DNA from: Stakelama saccharophila
GTDB taxonomy: Bacteria > Pseudomonadota > Alphaproteobacteria > Sphingomonadales > Sphingomonadaceae
Assembly: GCF_032229225.1 (NCBI RefSeq)
Contig: NZ_CP135076.1
Coordinates: forward strand, 1,531,001-1,595,000
DNA: 64,000 nucleotides
Direction: 5' to 3'
The position numbers and the translations under genes were made by a program. Every line of letters begins with the position of its first letter. Positions within the stretch are counted from its first letter, which is position 1. The notes under the pieces are model-generated. The model worked only from the letters and a program-made list of their open reading frames with translations, made no database searches and was not told the DNA's origin. Positions 19,293-29,101 of this stretch are shown here, piece by piece.

Positions 19293-19335
19293 CGCACATC
19301 GTGCGTTGAACGTCATCGCGATCCGCGCGTTGGCG

Positions 19336-19364
19336 TTGCAGTGAGGCTTATAACCTGATTATAG
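19336..19364 (+). promoter_or_regulatory. Candidate promoter for pdhAB
   Basis: TTGCAG and TTATAG are separated by exactly 17 bp, about 40 bp upstream of the pdhA start. This is a good sigma-70-type match in a GC-rich background. Confidence 0.5.
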
Positions 19365-19404
19365 GCTCCATCGTCCTTCCCAAGGAAACGAGGTTTAGCA
19401 AATC

Positions 19405-20451
19405 GTGGCCAAGGCACCGGCACGCAGCCGTAAGAGCACCCCCCCCAAGCCCAATCGCGAACGGCCGGACGAGCCCAAGCGATACGAGGCATCCAAGGAA
19501 GAACTCATCGAGTTCTACAAGAAGATGCTTCTCATCCGCCGTTTCGAGGAAAAGGCGGGCCAGTTATATGGCCTCGGCCTCATCGGCGGCTTCTGTCATC
19601 TCTATATCGGGCAGGAGGCCGTGGCGGTCGGTCTGCAATCGGCGCTTGCCGAAAAGGACAGCGTCATCACCGCCTATCGCGATCATGGCCATATGCTGCT
19701 GTGCGGCCTGCCGCCGAAGGACGTCATGGCCGAGCTGACCGGCCGCGCCGCCGGCATCTCGAAGGGCAAGGGCGGCTCGATGCACATGTTCTCGGTCGAG
19801 CATAAATTCTATGGCGGCCACGGCATCGTCGGCGCCTCGGTGCCGCTGGGCGCCGGGCTGGCCTTCAGCCACAAATACAATGAGGATGGCGGCGTGTGCC
19901 TCGCTTATTTCGGCGACGGCGCGTCCAATCAGGGCCAGGTTTACGAAGCCTTCAACATGGCCGAGCTGTGGAAGCTGCCGATCATCTTCGTGATCGAGAA
20001 CAACCAATACGCGATGGGCACCAGCGTCAATCGCTCGGCGGCCGAGGACCAGCTCTACAAGCGCGGCGAATCCTTCCGCATTCCCGGCCTGCAGGTCGAC
20101 GGCATGGACGTGCTGGCGGCGCGCGGCGCGGCCGAGACGGCGCTGGAATGGGTGCGCAGCGGCAAGGGGCCGATCATCCTGGAGATGAAGACCTATCGCT
20201 ATCGCGGCCACTCCATGTCCGACCCGGCGAAATATCGCAGCCGCGACGAGGTGCAGACGATGCGCGAAAAGTCCGATCCGATCGAGCGAGTGAAGCGCGA
20301 ACTGGCGGAAGCCGGTATCAGCGAGGACGATATCAAGACCACGGAGAAGGAAATCCGCCGAATCGTGAACGAGGCCGCGGACTTTGCGGAATCGACGCCC
20401 GAACCCGAGGCGGGCGAACTGTATACCGACGTTCTGGTGGAGTCCTACTGA
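19405..20451 (+). CDS. pdhA: Pyruvate dehydrogenase E1 component, alpha subunit
   Basis: Thiamine diphosphate-dependent decarboxylation of pyruvate, together with PdhB. 348 residues with a basic, Pro-rich N-terminus. [20 protein letters not shown] and the TPP-binding motif [20 protein letters not shown]...ENN (residues ~170-200) are present, as is the phosphorylation-loop-like [20 protein letters not shown]. The start is GTG. The stop is followed directly by the pdhB ATG, so translation is coupled. Confidence 0.97.
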   Translation: MAKAPARSRKSTPPKPNRERPDEPKRYEASKEELIEFYKKMLLIRRFEEKAGQLYGLGLIGGFCHLYIGQEAVAVGLQSALAEKDSVITAYRDHGHMLLCGLPPKDVMAELTGRAAGISKGKGGSMHMFSVEHKFYGGHGIVGASVPLGAGLAFSHKYNEDGGVCLAYFGDGASNQGQVYEAFNMAELWKLPIIFVIENNQYAMGTSVNRSAAEDQLYKRGESFRIPGLQVDGMDVLAARGAAETALEWVRSGKGPIILEMKTYRYRGHSMSDPAKYRSRDEVQTMREKSDPIERVKRELAEAGISEDDIKTTEKEIRRIVNEAADFAESTPEPEAGELYTDVLVESY

Positions 20452-20452
20452 G

Positions 20453-21859
<1,407 letters not shown>

Positions 21860-21878
21860 ACCGCCTAGCCGGTCCGCA

Positions 21879-21908
21879 GCGGGACGCGTTCGGAAGAGCG
21901 CGTCCCGC
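21879..21908. terminator. Hairpin between convergent pdhB and pilin genes
   Basis: A perfect 10-bp stem (GCGGGACGCG and its complement) with a 10-nt loop lies 19 bp after the pdhB stop and 11 bp after the stop of the convergent gene. No U-run on either side, so likely a bidirectional end stem. Confidence 0.5.
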
Positions 21909-21919
21909 CTGTCCGATCG

Positions 21920-22576
21920 TCAGAGCCCGTCGGCTGAATCGCAATTTTGCTTGGGTGGAAACTGATCTTGCTGATCGGGCAGGGTCAGGTCGTTCTTGCG
22001 CGCCCGGTACATGGCGGTGCGGGTAAAATGCTGCGGTAGATCGAGCATCGAGAACGGGATGCTCGAGAACAGAGGCTGATAATCATAGGTGACCTGAACG
22101 TGGAATAGCAGTTCGTTCTTCGGCAACACCTTGTTCAAATCGGCGGTTTTCGAGTCCTGCCAGCAGCCAAGGACCGGTTGTGCCTGAGCGAAGGCTCCGT
22201 CGAAGCGCTGCCACAGTATCTCATTCGTCGTTTTCCCGCTGCCGCTCTTGTCGACGCCCCGCACCGCCGTGATGACGATCCGGCCGTGTTCGCGCAGATT
22301 GAACGGTTTGGCGGTGACGTCGAGCGCGTTGAACAGATCGTAAATCTGCCCTTCGTTCAGCCCGATGCGTCCTTGCCCGCTTTGCGCTATGAGGTCGGCT
22401 GCCATCGACGCCAGGCGTTGCACCCGATTGTTCGCGATGATGTAATTGCCCATTTCGAGGCCGCTGAGCGACAGCCCCAGCAAAAGGGGTAGGCCCAAGG
22501 CGAACTCGATCATCGCCACGCCTTTCGTGGCGAGCAAAACCGCGTTCAAGCGATTGCGGCACGCCCGGTACATCAT
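21920..22576 (-). CDS. TadE/TadF-like pilus assembly protein
   Basis: The 218-residue protein has the TadE-type N-terminus: a short basic leader, then GVAMIEFALGLPLLLGLSLS with the Glu at position five of the hydrophobic stretch, as in type IV pseudopilins. The rest is a secreted domain with WQRFDGAFAQAQPVLGCWQD. Two ATGs overlap the upstream stop as ATGATGA; the first was used. Last gene of a three-gene minor pilin operon. The Tad secretion ATPase and membrane genes are not in the window. Confidence 0.85.
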   Translation of the reverse strand: MMYRACRNRLNAVLLATKGVAMIEFALGLPLLLGLSLSGLEMGNYIIANNRVQRLASMAADLIAQSGQGRIGLNEGQIYDLFNALDVTAKPFNLREHGRIVITAVRGVDKSGSGKTTNEILWQRFDGAFAQAQPVLGCWQDSKTADLNKVLPKNELLFHVQVTYDYQPLFSSIPFSMLDLPQHFTRTAMYRARKNDLTLPDQQDQFPPKQNCDSADGL

Positions 22577-23160
22577 TCGTCTAAATCCTTTCGGCGTACC
22601 GATTCGTTTCGGACGACGGTCGTTGCGCTGATCGTGATGGCATCTTGGAGGCCGAGCGGGCGGGCAAGGAAGTCGAACAGGATTTTCTTGGGATAAATGG
22701 CAGTATAGCTCACCACGTCTCCCGGCCCTCCGAGTGTCCCTTCGATCGGCTCCGCCGGATCCCACTCGCCGTTCCGATTCCGATCGACATAAGGCTCATT
22801 CAGGTCGTGTTGGCCGTTGCCGTCCACATCGTCATAGCTTTCCGGATAGGAAGTGCTGAAGTCCCGGTACACCTTGGTAACGATGGTCATGGATCGACCG
22901 TCGGCCAGCGGAAAATCTTCCATCGATTTTATGATGCTGTCGCGGAGAACGGCGTCGCGCTCTTCCTCTGATGTTTCCAGCGAGGCGGTCGCGATGCGCG
23001 AAGCGTCGATCACGGCACCGTCGAGCACCGTTCGGGCGAACAGCAGATGCCCGAGTTCCAACGTGCCGCAAATCAACGTCAACAGCGCGGGAAGGACGAT
23101 CGCGAACTCCACCGCGGTAACCGCACGGCGATCGTGGCGAAGAAGAGGGCGGGCGGTCAT
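22573..23160 (-). CDS. TadE-like pilus protein with calcium-binding-type loops
   Basis: 195 residues starting with RRAVTAVEFAIVLPALLTLI, the TadE prepilin-like leader and hydrophobic helix. Mid-protein it carries DDVDGNGQHDLNEP followed directly by YVDRNRNGEWDPAEP, two Asp/Asn-rich loops of the EF-hand or dockerin kind (D-x-D-x-N/G pattern). That suggests the exported part binds calcium. ATGA overlap with the tadG-like gene upstream and overlap with the next pilin gene downstream. Probably an outer pseudopilin; the calcium role is inference. Confidence 0.83.
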   Translation of the reverse strand: MTARPLLRHDRRAVTAVEFAIVLPALLTLICGTLELGHLLFARTVLDGAVIDASRIATASLETSEEERDAVLRDSIIKSMEDFPLADGRSMTIVTKVYRDFSTSYPESYDDVDGNGQHDLNEPYVDRNRNGEWDPAEPIEGTLGGPGDVVSYTAIYPKKILFDFLARPLGLQDAITISATTVVRNESVRRKDLDE

Positions 23161-25073
23161 TGGACGAGATGCAAGTCGACCAGCTCGGTCGCGACGTCCT
23201 GAAAGGCCTTGCGCAATTCGTCGGTGCTGCTCGTCCTATATACATGCCCAGGTGCGCAGTTATCGAAAAGACCGCCGCCATCGGTCGCCAGCGCAATGAT
23301 ATACACTTCCGGCGGATTGGCCTCGCGGTGGATGTTCGAACAGGTCTTGGAGAACCGCAGCTCCGATTGCTTTTCCACATTTACCTGATCGCCGGGAACC
23401 AGTCCGTCGGTCCAGCGGCCGTACCAGGTATAGGTCCGGTCCTTATAGCGGTTGTGCTCCTCGGAGATCTCGTTCTGGCCATCGGTCATGAAGACGATCG
23501 CGCGGCGAGGCAATTCGTTGGTGGGCTTGTCGCGAGGGAAGGCGTCATCTCGAACAAGCAGACGAAACCCCCACAGCAGGCCACTGTGGTGCAGTGTTCC
23601 GTTGGCAGGATAAATCGCGCCGTTCTCCTGGTCGATATAGTCGTCATAGTCCGACTTCGGCCGATCATATTGCACGAGCATCGCTTCTTGCGGACATTGC
23701 CAGTTGGGCGACGGAATCGGCGTTTTGTTGTAATAGGAGCTGGTGGTGCTCCCGCCCTTCGGATTGACGACGGCATCCGTCGCCTGTTTCCAGGACGACA
23801 GTTGCGGCAGGTGCGAAGGATCGACCGCCCAATCGTTGCTGTGGCTCTTTCCCGGAGTCGGCTTGACGTACCCGTTGCCATTTTTCTTGCGGATTACATC
23901 GTTATAGCTGCTATCCGGTCCGTCTTCGTTCAGGTCGATATAATATTCGAAAAAGTAATCCCTATAGGCGTCGGTATTGGCAAGAATCTTGGCTACTGTC
24001 TCCCCTGCGGACCCGGTGTATCCGCCAGTAAGAAGATACCGGTTGTCACCGCCCTCGTAATTTAGCGCTTGATAATATCTACTTTCGGGATCGAGTTTTT
24101 GGGCCTGTGTCACGGAATTCTTATTGATGTTGGGAATCCACAGCGGCGGCATGAAGAAGGGACGCACCGGATCGCGCCCGTTCTCACCCGGCAGCGAGCG
24201 GGTCAGATCCCAGGCGCCGGGATCGGAATCTTCGATGTCGTTGTTGACCTTTGGGATCGTCGGATCGGCCATCACGCAGCCCTTCCAGGCAAGCTTGTTG
24301 GCCGGCCACTCGTGCCAATATTTATTGTATTGGGGATTGCTCAAATAGGTAAAGCCGTCGAGCGGTTCGATGCCGTTCGACTTCAACGGAATGCTAGCTT
24401 TTTCGAGCAGATGTCCGACGTTTACGGTGATGTCGTACGGCAGAAAGCCGATCGCCAGGTCCTCGCGCTTGTCACGGCCCTGGTACAGAACGTCCAGGAA
24501 GTCGTGCGCGGCGCTCTTCAGGGCCGTCATGCGCGTACCGCCGTTCAATCCGTTGCGCATCGAGCCCGTATTGTCGAGGATGACCATCACCTCCAGCGGC
24601 CTGGGCTGCAATTCGGCCTTGGCCTCGGCCGCCACGGAACGGCGATCGATGCCGAAAATGCGCATGAAAGTCATCGGCACTTCGGCCGTTGCCGTGAGGG
24701 TGGTGACGTTCAGTTCTCCGCGCCGGGTAAATTCGGGCAGCACCTGCAAATTCTCTACGCCCATATACGGCGGAGAATCCGGGAAATTGCCGTAGAAATA
24801 GGAAAGCGCCTGTTGATCGCGCGAGGTCGGACTGTCGTCGGTAATACCGAATGCGCGCGCGCCAGCGAGCGCACCAGCGTCGACACCGGCCTGCAGTTGC
24901 GATTTGACGATGTAGAGGCGTCCCGTGTCGACCGCCGCGCCGATTACCGCAAGAACGGGAAGCAATGCCGCCGCCATGAAAGGCAGCGCGGATGCGCGAC
25001 GATTTGACGCCAGGCTGGCAAGCTTGCGAAGATACCATGCGGCGCAGCGCGCCGCGGCGTTCGTCACCGACAT
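23157..25073 (-). CDS. TadG-like protein with von Willebrand factor A domain
   Basis: 638 residues. The N-terminal pseudopilin-like leader and helix (ALPFMAAALLPVLAVIGAAV) are followed by VDTGRLYIVKSQLQAGVDAG, typical of Flp pilus assembly TadG. A VWA domain begins at ~160 with the MIDAS-like VMVILDNTGSMRNG; near the end is RRAIVFMTDGQNEI. A large insert between these holds low-complexity Asn/Gly/Tyr-rich segments. I used the ATG at 25073; an in-frame TTG two codons earlier is possible. First gene of the three-gene operon. Confidence 0.87.
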   Translation of the reverse strand: MSVTNAAARCAAWYLRKLASLASNRRASALPFMAAALLPVLAVIGAAVDTGRLYIVKSQLQAGVDAGALAGARAFGITDDSPTSRDQQALSYFYGNFPDSPPYMGVENLQVLPEFTRRGELNVTTLTATAEVPMTFMRIFGIDRRSVAAEAKAELQPRPLEVMVILDNTGSMRNGLNGGTRMTALKSAAHDFLDVLYQGRDKREDLAIGFLPYDITVNVGHLLEKASIPLKSNGIEPLDGFTYLSNPQYNKYWHEWPANKLAWKGCVMADPTIPKVNNDIEDSDPGAWDLTRSLPGENGRDPVRPFFMPPLWIPNINKNSVTQAQKLDPESRYYQALNYEGGDNRYLLTGGYTGSAGETVAKILANTDAYRDYFFEYYIDLNEDGPDSSYNDVIRKKNGNGYVKPTPGKSHSNDWAVDPSHLPQLSSWKQATDAVVNPKGGSTTSSYYNKTPIPSPNWQCPQEAMLVQYDRPKSDYDDYIDQENGAIYPANGTLHHSGLLWGFRLLVRDDAFPRDKPTNELPRRAIVFMTDGQNEISEEHNRYKDRTYTWYGRWTDGLVPGDQVNVEKQSELRFSKTCSNIHREANPPEVYIIALATDGGGLFDNCAPGHVYRTSSTDELRKAFQDVATELVDLHLVQ

Positions 25074-25169
25074 CTGCAATTCCCATCCTTTGGTCCATCG
25101 GTCGCCATAGCGGGTCCTGCTTTCTCGTCGGTTGTGACAAATGGTTAATATCGAATAGGAAAATATCTG

Positions 25170-25865
25170 GTGACGGCTTCAGCAACCGCGGAACTGATCG
25201 AGAACCCGGAATTCGCACTGGCGCTCAGCTATGTGCCGCCTGCGGCCCAATCCGGGGTCGCCGCGCTGTTCGCGCTGGACGGCAAGCTGGCGGAGGTCGT
25301 GCGCACCACGACCGAGCCTGCGCTCGGCCAGATGCGGCTTTTATGGTGGCGTGATACCGTTCTGGATCTGAAGTCCGGCCGGGTCGCGGCGGTTCCGGCC
25401 GTGGAAAATATCCATCGATATGCCCTCCCCCAGGGTGCGGATGTGCAGACCGATCTGGTCGCCGGAATCGCGGATGGCTGGTCGGTCCTGATCGAGGAGG
25501 AAACGCTGGGCCGGGACGCGCTTATGCGGTTTGCACGATTGCGCGGCGGCAATCTGTTCGGATCGGCGGCGGCCCTGTGTTCGGTGGAGGATGACGGGCG
25601 CCTCCGCAAATGCGGGCAGGGCTGGGCGCTGGTCGACCTGGCGCGGCACAGTCGGTCGAGCGCGTTGGCCGACGCCTGCCTGGAAATCGCCCGGCCGCTG
25701 CTTCGCTACGGGCTGAGGGGCAGGTTGCCCCGCGCGGCGCGCGGTCTGGGGGCGCTGGCGCATTTGGCCGAACGGGATTCGCGCCGTCCGCCGTCCGACC
25801 CGGTGCAGGTCGGCGCGCCGGGCCGTGTGGGCCGCATGTTGTGGCACCGCCTGACCGGAATGTGA
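25170..25865 (+). CDS. Squalene/phytoene synthase-family protein, probably non-catalytic
   Basis: 231 residues, shorter than true prenyl synthases. Family features are FALDGKLAEVVRTTTEPALG, QMRLLWWRDTV and FARLRGGNLFGSAAALC. The two Asp-rich DxxxD metal-binding motifs needed for condensation of prenyl diphosphates are not visible. It resembles the NDUFAF6 branch (complex I assembly factor) and similar bacterial proteins better than enzymes. The start is GTG with AGGA upstream. Its neighbours give no pathway clue: no hopanoid or carotenoid genes are nearby. Confidence 0.8.
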   Translation: MTASATAELIENPEFALALSYVPPAAQSGVAALFALDGKLAEVVRTTTEPALGQMRLLWWRDTVLDLKSGRVAAVPAVENIHRYALPQGADVQTDLVAGIADGWSVLIEEETLGRDALMRFARLRGGNLFGSAAALCSVEDDGRLRKCGQGWALVDLARHSRSSALADACLEIARPLLRYGLRGRLPRAARGLGALAHLAERDSRRPPSDPVQVGAPGRVGRMLWHRLTGM

Positions 25866-25914
25866 TCGCTTGTCCGCATGGCCGGGTCTGCTAGGCTGCG
25901 GCTTCGGGGGACGC

Positions 25915-26334
25915 ATGTGGCGATATCTGGTCGGCGGATTGGGAGCGATGTTGATGATCGCCGCCGCGGTGGTTCTGTATCGTGGTGAAGCGCGGCCCGG
26001 ACCGGAACCGCTGCCGCTGAAGCCGCCGCCGCACCCGGCGGCGGACGATGCGAAGCCACCGCGCGTCGCCGATATCGAACCGCCGAGGGCCACCGAGAAG
26101 ACGCGGGAGGAAAAGCGCTTTGATCGCTATGACGACAATGGCGACGAGTGGATCACGCGCGCGGAGTTGCTGGAATCGCGTCATACCCGGTTCGGGCACC
26201 TGGACAGTGACGGCGACGGAGTGCTGTCCTTTCGCGAATGGGCGCACACGACCTATGACAAGTTCGACAAGGCCGATGCCGACGATTCCGGCAGGCTCAG
26301 CCGCGCCGAGTTCGCGACGACGCGGCGCGACTGA
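25915..26334 (+). CDS. Membrane-anchored EF-hand protein
   Basis: 139 residues. The N-terminal signal anchor is MWRYLVGGLGAMLMIAAAVV, followed by a Pro-rich periplasmic linker. Three EF-hand-type calcium loops follow: DDNGDEWITRAEL, DSDGDGVLSFREW and DADDSGRLSRAEF. The ATG at 25915 has GGGGG just upstream. It converges on trmFO with only 6 bp between stops. Likely periplasmic calcium binding or sensing. Confidence 0.85.
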   Translation: MWRYLVGGLGAMLMIAAAVVLYRGEARPGPEPLPLKPPPHPAADDAKPPRVADIEPPRATEKTREEKRFDRYDDNGDEWITRAELLESRHTRFGHLDSDGDGVLSFREWAHTTYDKFDKADADDSGRLSRAEFATTRRD

Positions 26335-26340
26335 GCGCTG

Positions 26341-27693
26341 TCAGGCCGCGAGCCAGTCGCCCAGCGCTTCGCGGGCGCGGGCGGTGTAGAGTTTCTTGCG
26401 CTCCGCCTTTTTCGCTCGCTGGGTGATGGGCGGGAACAGGCCGAAATTGACGTTCATCGGCTGATAGGTTTCGGCTACCGCACCGCCGGTGATATGACCG
26501 AGGAGTGCACCCAGCGCGGTCTCGGGCGGCGGCGGCATCATCAGCGCACCGTCATGCTCCGCCGCGGCGAAGCGGCCGGCGATGAGGCCGATCGCGGCGC
26601 TTTCGATATAGCCCTCGCAGCCGGTGATTTGCCCGGCGAAGCGGATGTTCGGGCGCGCCTTGAGCCTCAGCGTCGAATCGAGCAATTCGGGCGAGCGGAT
26701 GAAGGTATTGCGGTGCAGCCCGCCTAGCCGCGCGAATTCGGCATTCTCCAGCCCCGGAATGGTGCGGAACAGCGCCACCTGCGCGCCATATTTCAGCTTG
26801 GTCTGGAAACCGACGATGTTCCAGAGCGTGCCGCTGGCGTTATCCTGGCGAAGCTGCACGGCGGCATAGGGCCAGCGCCCGGTGCGCGGATCGTCGAGCC
26901 CGACCGGCTTCATCGGCCCGTGGCGCAGCGTATCGATCCCGCGTTCGGCCATGACCTCGATCGGCATGCAGCCGTCGAAATAGGGGGTGTCCTTCTCCCA
27001 GTCCTTGAACTCGGTCTTTTCGCCGTCGATCAGCCCTTGCACGAAGGCGACATACTGGTCCTTGTCGAGCGGGCAGTTGATGTAGTCCTTGCCTTCACCT
27101 TTGTTCCAGCGCGACTGGAACCAGGCCATGTCGAAATCGATGCTTTCCCGATAGACGATGGGCGCAATGGCGTCGAAGAAGGCGAGGCTTTCCGCGCCGG
27201 TCGCACCGCCGATCGCTTCGGCGAGACCGGGGGCGGTGAGAGGGCCGGTGGCGACGATGGTGAGCCCCTCGGGCGGGAGCGTCTCTATCTTTTCCCGCAC
27301 GAGCGTGATGTTGGGATGGTTCTCCAGCGCTTCGGTCACGCCCGCCGCAAAGCCGTCGCGATCGACCGCGAGCGCGGAACCGGCGGGAACCTTGTGCTTG
27401 TCGCCCATCGCCATGATGAGCGAATCCAGGCTGCGCATCTCGGCATGAAGCAGCCCGACGGCGTTGCTTTCCGCATCGTCGGAGCGGAAGCTGTTGGAGC
27501 AGACGAGTTCGGCGAGACGATCGGTGTGGTGCGCCGGCGTCATCTCGCCGCTCCCGCGCATTTCCGACAGGCGCACGCGCTTGCCGGCCTGGGCGAGCTG
27601 CCACGCGGCTTCGGACCCGGCAAGGCCGCCGCCAATGATGTGGATGTCGTGATTCGGCTGGGATTGGCTTACGTTCACAAAATTCGCGATCAT
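26341..27693 (-). CDS. trmFO: tRNA (m5U54) methyltransferase, folate/FAD-dependent
   Basis: Makes 5-methyluridine at position 54 of the tRNA T loop using methylene-tetrahydrofolate and FADH2. 450 residues. The FAD-binding fingerprint is [20 protein letters not shown]; family motifs include [35 protein letters not shown] text ([20 protein letters not shown]) and [20 protein letters not shown]. The C-terminal part has [20 protein letters not shown]. The ATG at 27693 was chosen; a GTG six codons (15 nt) downstream is also possible. No strong ribosome binding site at either. Confidence 0.95.
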   Translation of the reverse strand: MIANFVNVSQSQPNHDIHIIGGGLAGSEAAWQLAQAGKRVRLSEMRGSGEMTPAHHTDRLAELVCSNSFRSDDAESNAVGLLHAEMRSLDSLIMAMGDKHKVPAGSALAVDRDGFAAGVTEALENHPNITLVREKIETLPPEGLTIVATGPLTAPGLAEAIGGATGAESLAFFDAIAPIVYRESIDFDMAWFQSRWNKGEGKDYINCPLDKDQYVAFVQGLIDGEKTEFKDWEKDTPYFDGCMPIEVMAERGIDTLRHGPMKPVGLDDPRTGRWPYAAVQLRQDNASGTLWNIVGFQTKLKYGAQVALFRTIPGLENAEFARLGGLHRNTFIRSPELLDSTLRLKARPNIRFAGQITGCEGYIESAAIGLIAGRFAAAEHDGALMMPPPPETALGALLGHITGGAVAETYQPMNVNFGLFPPITQRAKKAERKKLYTARAREALGDWLAA

Positions 27694-27779
27694 TCTTGTT
27701 GAAAGTTGCGCGGCTCCGATCATTTGTTGCCGCCGCCGTCAATGATAGGGATTGCCGGCCATGTAGGACAGGGGGAGCG

Positions 27780-28430
27780 ATGCGGATTCTGTGGGGCGCC
27801 GGATTGATTGCGGGCGCGAGCTATTGCCTGGCGGCGTGGTTCGGCTGGGCCGGACCCTGGGTCACGGTGTGGAAAGGGGCGGGCGTCGGCCTGCTCGCGG
27901 CCTGGGCGACGGCGCGGGCGCGGACGGTCGATGACGGCCTGCTGGCGCTGATGCTCGTCTTTTATGCGACCGGCGACGTGCTGCTCGACGTGGTCGGACT
28001 GGCGATCGGCGCCATCGCATTCCTGATCGGCCATCTGTTCGCGATCGCGCTCTTCCTGCGCAATGGCCGCGCGCGGCCGAGCGGGAGCCAGAGGCTTCTC
28101 GGCCGCCTGCTGGGGCCGCTGACGGTGGTGATCGCCGTCGCGCTGGTGTGGCGTACCGGCAGCGAAATGGCGGCAGGCATTTATGCCGGCGTACTTGGTG
28201 TCATGGCGGCGACGGCGTGGCTGAGCCGCTTTCCCCGCTATCGAACGGGCGTCGGCGCGATATTGTTCGTGGCGTCCGACCTGCTGATCTTCGCGCGTGC
28301 CGGGCCGCTGGGCGAGACCGTCGTGCCGACGCTGCTGGTCTGGCCGCTCCATTTCGGCGGCGTCGCGTTGATGGTGTGGGGCATCCGGGCGGTACGTCGC
28401 GCACCCTTTCCAATCTTCGCCGGACGCTGA
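27780..28430 (+). CDS. Lysoplasmalogenase-like (YhhN/TMEM86) membrane protein
   Basis: 216 residues with about seven to eight hydrophobic helices. The YhhN/TMEM86 pattern appears as MLVFYATGDVLLD followed by GAIAFLIGHLFAIALFLR and a late FVASDLLIFARAGPLG, with Asp residues inside membrane segments. Animal TMEM86B and some bacterial members hydrolyse lysoplasmalogens; activity here is unproven. GGGGGAGCG precedes the ATG at 27780. Confidence 0.85.
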   Translation: MRILWGAGLIAGASYCLAAWFGWAGPWVTVWKGAGVGLLAAWATARARTVDDGLLALMLVFYATGDVLLDVVGLAIGAIAFLIGHLFAIALFLRNGRARPSGSQRLLGRLLGPLTVVIAVALVWRTGSEMAAGIYAGVLGVMAATAWLSRFPRYRTGVGAILFVASDLLIFARAGPLGETVVPTLLVWPLHFGGVALMVWGIRAVRRAPFPIFAGR

Positions 28431-28562
28431 GGCGGCGGCCTTCGTTCTTTTGTCCCTCAGGGGGGCGTTCGGTTCCTGTTGTTTCTTGCTGAGGGCTTGG
28501 CCGCCTGCTCCGCTCCCTTGCAGGGGCGGGGGCGAGCGAAGCGAACCTTTGCGTCCCGATCA

Positions 28563-28595
28563 AGCAAAGCCGAGGCATCGAGCCTCGGCTTTGCT
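28563..28595. repeat. Perfect 14-bp-arm hairpin
   Basis: AGCAAAGCCGAGGC pairs perfectly with its reverse complement around a 5-nt loop ATCGA. It may end transcription from both sides, but no U-run follows. Confidence 0.65.
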
Positions 28596-28611
28596 GGACC
28601 CACCCCTTGAT

Positions 28612-28633
28612 CCCCTCCCTCGAAAGGGAGGGG
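28612..28633. repeat. REP-like palindrome related to those flanking DUF559
   Basis: CCCCTCCCT / AGGGAGGGG arms with CGAA loop. The arm sequence is close to the CCCCTCCCG arms that flank the DUF559 gene at 7.4-7.8 kb, so this may be a solo copy of the same element. Confidence 0.65.
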
Positions 28634-28756
28634 GAAGGAGATGGAATCGTGGGATCGGGGGGTTGCTAGGCCGGAATCCGTCCGCGCAGACCGAATTTGA
28701 TGCGGGTCAGCCCCGCATTCCTCGGCGGCGTGCATCTTGCTCCGGCGGTGCCGGTG

Positions 28757-29101
28757 TCAGCCGGCGACCGGTAATTTCACGCGGCCGTCCTCGTCGCGTT
28801 CCAGCGGGCTGTAGGCGATGATCGTGTCGAGCCGCAGCTTGCCGTAGAGATGCGGAAAGCGGTCGCCGCCGCGTGATTCCTCCCAGCGGACCTGCTTGCC
28901 CAATATTTCTAGATCGACCTCAGCGATCCAAAGGTCGGTCTGGTCGGCGAAATGCCTGTCGACCGTCTCGGTGAGCTGATCGGCGGTGGACAGGTGGATG
29001 AAGCCGTCCCGCCGATCGACCTCGGCGCCTTCGAAGCGGTCGGCCTCCAGCGCCTGCATCTGTTCGTCGGTCAGGACCTTATAGGCCGCGTCCGGGGTCA
29101 T
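28757..29101 (-). CDS. DUF952 family protein
   Basis: 114 residues matching DUF952, a small family of unknown function related to ADP-ribosyltransferase-like folds by some reports. Features are [40 protein letters not shown] and a C-terminal [20 protein letters not shown]. Its ATG overlaps the gyrA TGA (ATGA), so it is translationally coupled to gyrA. Confidence 0.9.
   Translation of the reverse strand: MTPDAAYKVLTDEQMQALEADRFEGAEVDRRDGFIHLSTADQLTETVDRHFADQTDLWIAEVDLEILGKQVRWEESRGGDRFPHLYGKLRLDTIIAYSPLERDEDGRVKLPVAG

Larger units (their letters stand above)
28431..28756. other. Intergenic region rich in palindromes
   Basis: No gene seen. It lies between convergent genes and holds two perfect hairpins (28563-28595 and 28612-28633), plus GC-rich half copies around 28490-28540. 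Both hairpins are listed separately. Confidence 0.6.

Noticed and set aside
19292..19306. ACGCAC-ATC-GTGCGT stem just after ftsB as terminator
   Set aside because: Only 6 bp with no U-run; too weak to call.
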